Below, one piece after another: positions 1-5,290 of a DNA stretch of 7,618 nt. The stretch covers positions 1-7,618 of the forward strand of contig CAJMPE010000095.1 in the NCBI GenBank assembly GCA_905215275.1, in the 5' to 3' direction. Source of the DNA: an uncultured bacterium. Lineage in GTDB: Bacteria; Actinomycetota; Coriobacteriia; Coriobacteriales; Coriobacteriaceae. Under the pieces are notes generated by a model. It saw nothing but the letters and a program-made list of their open reading frames with translations. It was not told the origin of the DNA and did no database searches. The stretch's first letter is position 1; the number at the start of each line of letters is the position of its first letter. Made by a program: the position numbers and the translations under genes.

Positions 1-197
1 GCATCCTGCTCCACAGCCGCGCGCTCATCCGTCACATGGTCACGCAGAAGGAGATGCTCGGCGGCATTCTGCTTTCGATGCACAACATCTACTACCTGCT
101 CAACCTTATGCAGCGTGCCCGCCAGGCCATTATCGAGGGCCGCTACGGTGCGTTCGTGAGCGACTGGATGAATAGCCCTGCCGCGGTGGATTACTAG
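1..197 (+). CDS. tgt: tRNA-guanine transglycosylase, C-terminal end (partial)
   Basis: The gene enters from the left edge; the reading frame starts at base 3 and ends at the TAG at 195-197, giving 64 residues. The visible part contains HMVTQKEMLGGILLSMHN followed by YYLLNLMQRARQAIIEGRYG and an F-V-S-D-W end. This matches the C-terminal helical tail of bacterial Tgt, where a YLR/LL-N-LM-R-R-AI-EGR-F pattern precedes the stop. By family knowledge Tgt exchanges the guanine at tRNA position 34 for preQ1 on the way to queuosine in the cytoplasm. The catalytic aspartates and the zinc-binding cysteines lie outside the window, so activity cannot be judged here. The family assignment rests only on the tail but the match is good. 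Confidence 0.85.
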   Translation, partial: ILLHSRALIRHMVTQKEMLGGILLSMHNIYYLLNLMQRARQAIIEGRYGAFVSDWMNSPAAVDY

Positions 198-272
198 GAG
201 CGGCGCGGGCGCTTGCAGAGCGCGGGCAACGGCAAAGGCCAAGCGGCGATCGGTCGTCGCGTTCGCTAACAT

Positions 273-303
273 GGTCTGCAAGACCGCTGACCGATGTCTT
301 GCA
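273..303 (+). other. Two overlapping, mutually exclusive hairpins in the tgt-LOG gap
   Basis: Two hairpins compete for the same bases. GGTCT (273-277) pairs with AGACC (281-285) around a 3-nt loop. TGCAAGAC (277-284) pairs perfectly with GTCTTGCA (296-303) around an 11-nt loop. They share 277-284 and cannot form together. The palindrome CAAGCGCTTG (302-311) follows directly. There is no T-run after either stem, so they are not ordinary terminators. They could be a leader structure, a protein site or a relic; no known riboswitch or RNA family is recognised. Confidence 0.4.
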
Positions 304-346
304 AGCGCTTGATGCATCGTGGGTACCATACCGAATAGTTGATGTT

Positions 347-393
347 CGGGCGGGTGTTTGGCGCATGGCGTCGACCCCGCCCGTTTCTATTTT
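347..393 (+). terminator. Terminator-like hairpin just upstream of the LOG gene
   Basis: CGGGCGGG (347-354) pairs perfectly with CCCGCCCG (376-383) around a 21-nt loop, and the second arm is followed by TTTCTATTTT (384-393). A GC-only 8-bp stem plus a T-rich tract is the look of an intrinsic terminator. It ends only 15 nt before the LOG start codon, and the ribosome site lies right after it. It may simply end tgt transcription, with the LOG promoter poorly visible. It may instead sit inside the LOG leader and act as an attenuator. The long loop makes it weaker than a textbook terminator. Confidence 0.5.
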
Positions 394-408
394 CGATAGG
401 AGCATCCC

Positions 409-1167
409 ATGATTAAGAATGAGAACGTCGAGGGCGAGCCTGCCTACGACGAGACGTACCGCCGCGGCCCCGTGGTCATGCGCGGCCCCATGATTCCTAA
501 GGACAACACCTACGCCAACCTGCTGGCGCCCGAGGAGTCGACCGACTGGCTGCATGCCGATCCGTGGCGCGTACTGCGCATCCAGGCCGAGTTTGTCGAT
601 GGCTTTGGCGCACTTGCCGAGCTCGGGCCTGCGGTGACCATCTTCGGTAGCGCCCGCACGCCCAAGACCGATCCGCTCTACAAGGCGGCGCGCACGGTCG
701 GTCGCAAGATTGCCCAACGCGGCGTGGCGGTTATCACCGGTGGCGGCCCTGGCGTTATGGAGGCGGCCAACAGGGGAGCGGCGAGCGTCAACGGCAAGTC
801 AGTTGGTTTGGGCATTGAGCTGCCGCACGAGCAGGGGCTCAACAAATACGTGAACCTCGGTATGGACTTCCGCTACTTCTTTGTGCGCAAGACCATGTTC
901 GTCAAATACAGCTCGGGCGCCATCGTGTTTCCCGGAGGTTTTGGTACGCTCGACGAGATGTTCGAGGTACTCACGCTGGTGCAGACGCACAAGGTCAAGC
1001 GCATGCCGCTCGTGCTGGTGGGCAGCGAGTACTGGCAGGGCCTATTCGACTGGCTTAACGGTCCGGTGATGAGCGCCGGTATGATCAGCCCGCTCGATCC
1101 CGAGCTCGTGCACATCACCGACGACCTCAACGAGGCCGTCGACATTGCGCTCAGCGGGCTGATGTAG
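409..1167 (+). CDS. LOG family protein (TIGR00730-type nucleotide 5'-monophosphate phosphoribohydrolase)
   Basis: The 252-residue product has the Rossmann-like LOG fold. The phosphate-binding motif is GGGPGVMEAAN at residues 111-121. The second signature, PGGFGTLDE, lies at 175-183, with E183 the expected catalytic glutamate and R160/K161 in FVRKTM the expected basic residues. LOG enzymes hydrolyse the N-glycosidic bond of nucleoside 5'-monophosphates (cytokinin ribotides in plants; AMP-like or modified nucleotides in bacteria) in the cytosol; the substrate here is unknown. The N-terminal 70 residues include VVMRGPMIPKD and a WLHADPWRVLRIQAEFVDGFGAL stretch, which is typical of the longer actinobacterial LOG proteins rather than the roughly 190-residue short form. 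The start ATG at 409 follows TAGGAGC at a proper distance. Old annotations of such proteins as lysine decarboxylase are wrong by current family knowledge. The gene is monocistronic by appearance: tgt is 211 nt upstream and the toxin-antitoxin operator starts 24 nt after its stop. Confidence 0.9.
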   Translation: MIKNENVEGEPAYDETYRRGPVVMRGPMIPKDNTYANLLAPEESTDWLHADPWRVLRIQAEFVDGFGALAELGPAVTIFGSARTPKTDPLYKAARTVGRKIAQRGVAVITGGGPGVMEAANRGAASVNGKSVGLGIELPHEQGLNKYVNLGMDFRYFFVRKTMFVKYSSGAIVFPGGFGTLDEMFEVLTLVQTHKVKRMPLVLVGSEYWQGLFDWLNGPVMSAGMISPLDPELVHITDDLNEAVDIALSGLM

Positions 1168-1191
1168 AGCAATCGTGTCTACCGCGACATG

Positions 1192-1241
1192 AATATGCAT
1201 GGCAATCTGATGCTATCTAACGTCAGGTTGCCATTTATATT
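1192..1241. promoter_or_regulatory. Long inverted repeat, probable operator of the toxin-antitoxin operon
   Basis: Two 19-nt arms, 1192-1210 and 1223-1241, are separated by 12 nt and pair at 16 of 19 positions. The core arms are ATGGCAATCTGA and TCAGGTTGCCAT, with one T/G mismatch, and the outer arms are AATAT and ATATT. The site starts 24 nt after the LOG stop. A good -10 box, TATACT (1245-1250), lies just to its right, so the right arm covers the place where the -35 region should be; that -35 is poor (GTCAGG at 17-nt spacing). RHH antitoxins and their toxin complexes classically bind such palindromes to repress their own operon, which is the inferred role here. Confidence 0.65.
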
Positions 1242-1281
1242 GGGTATACTGATGCAAAAGACGAGGGCAAGGAGGTCGCGT

Positions 1282-1581
1282 ATGTCTACTGCAACGGTTA
1301 AGCCTACGACGGTTCGCCTCGAAGAGGGGCTCAAGGAGCAGGCGACTGAGTTCTTGGATTCGGTCGGCCTCAGCCTCAATTCCTATCTCAATCTTGCCGT
1401 TCGGCAGCTGGTAAATCAGCGAAAGATTCCTTTTGAGATTGTAGGAAGGGCGGAGATGCCCAACGAGGCGACGAGGCGTGCCATGGTGATCGCCGAGGCT
1501 CATGAGTTGGGGATTTTGCCGGACGATAGCCCGTCATTCAATAACGCTGATGAGCTTATGTCATTCCTCGATGAGGAATAG
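1282..1581 (+). CDS. Type II antitoxin, RelB/DinJ family (ribbon-helix-helix)
   Basis: The product has 99 residues. The start at ATG 1282 is chosen because AAGGAGG at 1269-1275 sits 6 nt before it; an upstream in-frame ATG at 1189 has no ribosome site and would run through the operator. Residues 9-44 form the ribbon-helix-helix: a short strand TTVRLEE, then helices KEQATEFLDSVGLSLNSYLN and LAVRQLV. The following KIPFEI is the usual RelB/DinJ junction. The acidic tail (PDDSP, ADELMSFLDEE) is the expected flexible toxin-wrapping part, degraded by proteases under stress in known systems. It should neutralise the adjacent toxin and repress the operon through the palindrome upstream. The GATGAGGAATAG end carries the ribosome site of the toxin gene, so the two are probably translationally coupled, which keeps antitoxin in excess. 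Confidence 0.88.
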   Translation: MSTATVKPTTVRLEEGLKEQATEFLDSVGLSLNSYLNLAVRQLVNQRKIPFEIVGRAEMPNEATRRAMVIAEAHELGILPDDSPSFNNADELMSFLDEE

Positions 1582-1583
1582 CG

Positions 1584-1892
1584 ATGTTCGAGATTAAAGT
1601 CGAGGCTCAATTTAAGGCGGACTACAAACGAACGATGCGCATGCATCCGCAGCTAAAAAGTGAGTTTAAAGCGGCGGTTGCAGAGCTTGTGGCTCATGGG
1701 TCACTTCCGGCGGAGTATGGCGCCCACGAGCTCTCAAACCCGGGCGGCAATTACAACGGCCACATCGAGTTCCACCTATCCGATGGCTTGGTCGATGTGG
1801 TCGTTCTTTATCTTCCCCATAAGACTAACCCAGTGATTAGGCTGGTGAGAATGGGCTCGCATGAGGAACTGTTTCAGGGTCCGCTGGGCTGA
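1584..1892 (+). CDS. Type II toxin, YafQ family (RelE/ParE superfamily mRNA interferase)
   Basis: The product has 102 residues, the usual length for the family. It starts 2 nt after the antitoxin stop; its ribosome site GAGGAA is inside the antitoxin's last codons. Against E. coli YafQ, the key histidines and aromatic are present: H48 in GAHEL (YafQ H50), H64 in IEFHLSDG (H63), H93 in GSHEELF (H87) and F97 (F91). D67 or D71 can stand for YafQ D67. The conserved core is the V-V-V-L-Y strand and the LVRMGSHEELF end. By family knowledge YafQ cleaves mRNA on the translating ribosome, lowering translation and growth. The loop around H64 (HLSDGLVDVVV) is 2-3 residues longer than in YafQ and lacks the EPDW tryptophan, so cleavage preference may differ. 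All catalytic positions look intact, so I infer an active toxin. Confidence 0.88.
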   Translation: MFEIKVEAQFKADYKRTMRMHPQLKSEFKAAVAELVAHGSLPAEYGAHELSNPGGNYNGHIEFHLSDGLVDVVVLYLPHKTNPVIRLVRMGSHEELFQGPLG

Positions 1893-1905
1893 TCGCCGAT
1901 TTCCA

Positions 1906-1972
1906 AGTTGCGGTGGAATAGGGACTGATTTGCGGTCGATTGGCCAAAAACAGTCCCTATTTCACCGCAACT
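1906..1972. repeat. Near-perfect 22-bp-stem hairpin repeat carrying AAATAGGGAC
   Basis: Arms 1906-1927 and 1951-1972 pair at 21 of 22 positions, the exception being a G-T wobble, around a 23-nt loop. The loop holds TTGGCCAA (1940-1947), itself a palindrome, and a second copy of TTGCGGT (1930-1936; first at 1908-1914). On the minus strand the element reads GGTGAAATAGGGACTG then TTTTTGGCC, close to the element at 5254-5290. It lies 13 nt after the toxin stop and 41 nt after the helicase stop, between converging genes. It may serve as a two-way terminator, but neither side has a T-run, so a dispersed REP/MITE-like repeat is more likely. Confidence 0.7.
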
Positions 1973-2013
1973 GATAGGCGCGCCCCGTTCGCTGCTGCGG
2001 CCCCCGGTTCTCT

Positions 2014-4968
2014 TCATTGCTGGATTTCGCTCAAAAACTCAGCGGCGACTTCGTTGCTTTTGAAACGGATGCTGCGGTCTTCTTTCTTGGGGAATGCCAG
2101 CAGCGGGATAGTCCCGTACCAGACAGTTTCCTCGTCAATCACGGCCGCGCACAGCCGCCCTTTGGCCTTGACGGAATAGTCGACGTTCATCTCGGCAAAA
2201 ATCGCTTTCGCGTCATCGCGCGGAGGTGAGGCAACATAAACCTCAAGGGTAATCCCACGGGCGGCTGCGCCTGCGAGTGTGGTGGTGAGTTTCGTGAGGC
2301 ATGCGGCGGATGCGTAGGATGCGGCTATGAAGGCACTCTTTGTGGCACCGGTGATGTCTTTAATTAATGCCTCAATAGCGTTTGCCGGCTCTATGAGAAT
2401 GTTGTAATCGGGTTGCTCGCTGTCCTCTGCTGAATAAATTTCGTACCCCAACTTGGCGTACGTCTTGAGTCTTTTCTGGTACATGCGGGCGAGCATGGGT
2501 ATCGACAGGTCAATGTAGTCGAATATCTCAACCTGTTGCTTGCCCTCGTGGCTTCTATGCAGTCTGCCCACCTGCTGCGTTACGCTGCCGTCCCAAGATA
2601 TCGGCGTGGCAATGAAAAGGGTGTCAAGGTAGGACAGATCGAAGCCCTCGCTCAGAAGGCTTTCGGTGGCGACGATGATCCGATGTTCATGCTCAAAGCC
2701 GGGAAGACTGTTCAGTATCGCTTTTCTTTCTTTGGCGCCGATTTCTCCAGTTAAGAGTATGGGCTCGTGTCTGCGATCATTAAGCAACCTGAACAGTTCC
2801 TCAGCATGCTTTTTCCTTTTGGATAGTATGAGCGGATGCCGACCGTTTGACGCTGCTTCGAGGGCGTCATCGACAATCAATTCGTTTCTTGCCGCATGTG
2901 CACACAGCAGATCAAGAATTTGATTGAAGCTTGCACCCGGCTCGTAGGTGGATAGCCGAATGCCGGTAAATCTCGGTCGCACGATGCGCTGGATACCCTG
3001 CTGAATTGCCTGTGTTTTTGGATCGATGGCATAGCGAAGCGGGCCGCAGAGCATCGAGAGCGCTCGAGTGAGTCCGTCGGAGCGCTCAGGTGTCGCGGAA
3101 AGGCCATATACATATTTGGCTGGAGCGGACTTGAGGACGAGCTCGAGCTGTGGCGCGGCAGCATGGTGGCATTCGTCGCAGATAATGAGGCCGTAATTAC
3201 GAACAAGGTCCTTAACTATCGGCTCCCCGGTTTGGGAGTCTTTGCCAGATAGCGACTGAAAGGAAGCGACGTCGATAAGGCCGCTGACGGCGGTTTTGCC
3301 CCCTCCGATTTGTCCAATAAGGGGAGGTTGCTTTTTGCTGATTCGTCCTTTTGGCGTTCGGACCGGCTCTCTGGTGTCCGTAATGTCAAGAAATCGTTCG
3401 AGCTGCGATTTCCATTGGGCTATGAGCGCAGTCTTTGGAACAATGACGAGCGCCGGAAGACCAACGGTGGCAATAAGATAAGCTCCGATGACGGTTTTAC
3501 CGAAGCCCGTTGGCGCAGACATGATTCCGTCTTCGTATTCAAGCATCTGGTCGGCGGCAATTTGCTGTTCGGGATGAAGGGCCCCTTTGAATGCCATCTC
3601 AATTGGATTGCCCGTGCTGCGTTTGTCTGAATAATCGGCAGTAACGTGGGCTTCTTGAAGCAGCTGCTCAAGTTGGGCTTTGCAGCCTCTGGGAATCGCG
3701 ACGCGGCCATCTCTAAGTTCGCTGAGGTCTATGAGTCGCGGTTTGCCGAATACTGATTGATGCATAGATTGCGCACGGAAGAACTCCGGGTTGGCAAATG
3801 TCGCAAGCCTGCGGACTTCCATTTGAGCTGCCGGGCTCAGAGACTTTTCGGGGATGTAGAGCATATCGGCTTGTGTTACGGGCAGGTTCGAGGGGAAGTC
3901 TCGTGGCGTGAGCGGGAGCCGCTTTCGTGGCTTTTGGACATTGCGCCTGGTTTTGTTTGTCGCTGCAGCTGTTGCTATTCCAAGCGGTTTGTTTTCGGTA
4001 CCCTCGATCAGACGATCCACCGTCGCACGCGAGATTAGTTGGATTTGCGAAAGGTAAAGCCATTGGTCGGGAAAGGGCTCGAACCGTTCGTCAACAAATA
4101 CGCTGTTTCCTTTCCGCTGCGCTTTTCCCTGAAAGGGCAGCGCAACGAGATTTCCAAAGCCGCCCTCAGGAATGGTGGACTGCGCGGGTATCATTCGGTC
4201 AAAGGCTTCGAAGGTGATTGTCTTGTTGAGTGCCGCTGCTTCGGCGATAAGGCAGCTGCCGAAATCTCGTGCTGTCTTTGCGTTCATAGGTTCTAGGAAG
4301 AAAAACCAGATATGCGCGCCGTTGCCTGACCTTGATCGCTCGACCGCAGCGTTAATTCCATGGCTTCTTACGACAAGCCTGATAGCATTTGTCGCTTCTT
4401 TCCAATCGGCTTTGTCAAAATCAATGACAAGGACATTTGTGTTGCAATCTTTGTCGAGAACATATTGCCCTATGACGTCCCGGAGCCTGTCGTCACTGCC
4501 TTTGAAATGGGCGATAATGGCGGCATCGTTCAGCTCAAGGAATGTGCGGCTGCGACATTCTGCGCATTTAATTCTCTGATGGCTTGCTTTGGGACAAATG
4601 CCTGGCTTCCACTCATTTGCACAGGCAGGTGTATAGCCGATGCCCCCGTCTTTTCTGCGATACCCGTGAGCGTGCACATCTTTGCGGCCGGTAAAAAGAT
4701 TGCGAAAGAGCTCGAGTTTGTCGCGCGCTGGGCTCGCGCTGGTAACGATGCCCTCGGTCTGTGCACGTTCGTCGAAAGATTTGCCGGCTTTGTCCCATTC
4801 TTCGAGTGTTGCGTAACGGATGTCTGGACCGTTGCTACAGATTACGATTTGCTTACGCGGATCCGAAGCGTGGACGACCGTTTTATTGAGTTTGAATAAG
4901 GCGTTCCCGAAAAGGGCGTATTGATGCACGGCGTTGCTCATTTGAATGCCATTCTTGTCAGCGTTCAT
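2014..4968 (-). CDS. TOTE-type primase-helicase: Cys cluster, AEP-like primase, SF2 helicase and degenerate PLD-like domain
   Basis: The 984-residue product is cytosolic, with no signal peptide or membrane segment. Residues about 83-145 hold a conserved LFRNLFTGRKDV segment and a probable zinc-binding cluster, C116-x8-C125-x9-C135-x2-C138. Residues about 165-310 look like an archaeo-eukaryotic primase fold: VIDFDKADW gives the D183/D185 metal pair, RSRSGNGAHIWFFF gives the S-x-x-x-H type motif (H219), and EAFDRMIP gives a third acid (D257). Residues about 455-840 are an SF2 helicase: Walker A APTGFGKT (485-492), Walker B DECHH (598-602), SAT (624-626) and motif VI QQVGRLHR (798-805). Residues about 855-980 resemble a PLD nuclease domain, but the expected H-x-K is replaced by R938-L-C940, leaving D945, so it is probably inactive. 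Proteins of this design belong to TOTE-type conflict systems, predicted to act on invading nucleic acid; the exact role is not known to me. The start is uncertain: ATG 4968 has no clear ribosome site, an in-frame stop lies at 4993-4995, and M10 (4941) is an alternative. GC is lower than in the neighbours, suggesting transfer. Confidence 0.85.
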   Translation of the reverse strand: MNADKNGIQMSNAVHQYALFGNALFKLNKTVVHASDPRKQIVICSNGPDIRYATLEEWDKAGKSFDERAQTEGIVTSASPARDKLELFRNLFTGRKDVHAHGYRRKDGGIGYTPACANEWKPGICPKASHQRIKCAECRSRTFLELNDAAIIAHFKGSDDRLRDVIGQYVLDKDCNTNVLVIDFDKADWKEATNAIRLVVRSHGINAAVERSRSGNGAHIWFFFLEPMNAKTARDFGSCLIAEAAALNKTITFEAFDRMIPAQSTIPEGGFGNLVALPFQGKAQRKGNSVFVDERFEPFPDQWLYLSQIQLISRATVDRLIEGTENKPLGIATAAATNKTRRNVQKPRKRLPLTPRDFPSNLPVTQADMLYIPEKSLSPAAQMEVRRLATFANPEFFRAQSMHQSVFGKPRLIDLSELRDGRVAIPRGCKAQLEQLLQEAHVTADYSDKRSTGNPIEMAFKGALHPEQQIAADQMLEYEDGIMSAPTGFGKTVIGAYLIATVGLPALVIVPKTALIAQWKSQLERFLDITDTREPVRTPKGRISKKQPPLIGQIGGGKTAVSGLIDVASFQSLSGKDSQTGEPIVKDLVRNYGLIICDECHHAAAPQLELVLKSAPAKYVYGLSATPERSDGLTRALSMLCGPLRYAIDPKTQAIQQGIQRIVRPRFTGIRLSTYEPGASFNQILDLLCAHAARNELIVDDALEAASNGRHPLILSKRKKHAEELFRLLNDRRHEPILLTGEIGAKERKAILNSLPGFEHEHRIIVATESLLSEGFDLSYLDTLFIATPISWDGSVTQQVGRLHRSHEGKQQVEIFDYIDLSIPMLARMYQKRLKTYAKLGYEIYSAEDSEQPDYNILIEPANAIEALIKDITGATKSAFIAASYASAACLTKLTTTLAGAAARGITLEVYVASPPRDDAKAIFAEMNVDYSVKAKGRLCAAVIDEETVWYGTIPLLAFPKKEDRSIRFKSNEVAAEFLSEIQQ

Positions 4969-5037
4969 TGGGATGAGAGTACGCCATTTCGGCTATTTGA
5001 GATACTCGACTTTGATTTTGGTTCGGTGATAGTGGGG

Positions 5038-5056
5038 TGCCGCTCCGTGAGTGGCA
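5038..5056. other. Short hairpin in the helicase upstream region
   Basis: TGCCGCTC (5038-5045) and GAGTGGCA (5049-5056) pair over 8 bp with one G-T wobble and a 3-nt CGT loop. It lies 70 nt before the presumed helicase start on the minus strand, so it could be in the mRNA leader or be an operator. There is no T-run, so it is not a terminator. Confidence 0.35.
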
Positions 5057-5115
5057 TTCAGCGGTTCGCTGTCTTTCGACTATTCGGCCCCCTTCCCGCC
5101 GCAATTCCTAAAGGG

Positions 5116-5150
5116 ATGCCGGCGCGCCTTGAGTTGGGGTGCGCCGGCAT
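5116..5150. other. GC-rich hairpin between degV and the helicase gene
   Basis: ATGCCGGCGC (5116-5125) pairs perfectly with GCGCCGGCAT (5141-5150); two further G-C pairs (5127-5128 with 5138-5139) can form inside the loop. It lies 127 nt past the degV stop on the minus strand. On that strand it is followed by CCCTTTAGG, a weak T-run, so it could be a back-up degV terminator. A stand-alone repeat is equally possible. Confidence 0.5.
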
Positions 5151-5253
5151 GATGACTTTGCTACGGCTGGTTGTGCCTTGGTTGTTCGATAGCCCCTGCC
5201 TGCCCGATCTTGTCAGGCTGGTATTTGTTGGCGCTGGACGTTTGCCCGGATAA

Positions 5254-5290
5254 AACCTGCCAAAATAAACCTGTCCCTATTTGGCAGGTT
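5254..5290 (-). terminator. Hairpin repeat overlapping the degV stop, probable terminator
   Basis: AACCTGCCAAA (5254-5264) pairs perfectly over 11 bp with TTTGGCAGGTT (5280-5290) around a 15-nt loop. On the minus strand the stem is followed by TTATCC, a short T-rich tract, which suits a terminator of degV. The first arm on that strand encodes the last DegV residues and the TAG stop sits at the start of the loop. The loop reads TAGGGACAGGTTTAT, so the element shares AAATAGGGAC(W)G with the hairpin at 1906-1972. Confidence 0.6.

Larger units (their letters stand above)
4969..5253. other. Non-coding stretch upstream of the primase-helicase gene
   Basis: No convincing gene is seen in this stretch. 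An open frame on the plus strand (4921-5253) overlaps the helicase start, has no ribosome site and resembles no family. The helicase promoter must lie here or beyond, but I see no clear -35/-10 pair on the minus strand; the best A/T-rich spot is near 5000-5025. Two hairpins are listed separately. The stretch also has two C-rich patches (around 5089-5100 and 5192-5205). It may be partly the remains of an insertion event. Confidence 0.5.

Noticed and set aside
130..717. Minus-strand frame opposite tgt and the LOG gene
   Set aside because: It is arginine-rich low-complexity translation opposite two well-supported genes, with no family features.
1189..1281. N-terminal extension of the antitoxin from an upstream in-frame ATG
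   Set aside because: It has no ribosome site, runs through the operator and -10 box, and the RHH family begins just after the ATG at 1282, which has AAGGAGG.
1906..1972. CRISPR repeat or a tRNA-like att site
   Set aside because: There is only one hairpin with no evenly spaced copies, no cas genes and no tRNA features.
2536..4899. Several plus-strand frames of 60-180 codons inside the helicase gene
   Set aside because: All are antisense to a clear 984-codon gene, without ribosome sites or motifs.
2014..4968. Frameshift or pseudogene in the helicase gene
   Set aside because: The frame is uninterrupted and all helicase and primase motifs are present; only the PLD-like tail is degenerate.
4921..5253. 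110-codon plus-strand open frame across the helicase start
   Set aside because: It overlaps the start of the minus-strand helicase gene, lacks a ribosome site and has no recognisable domain; long chance frames are common in GC-rich DNA.
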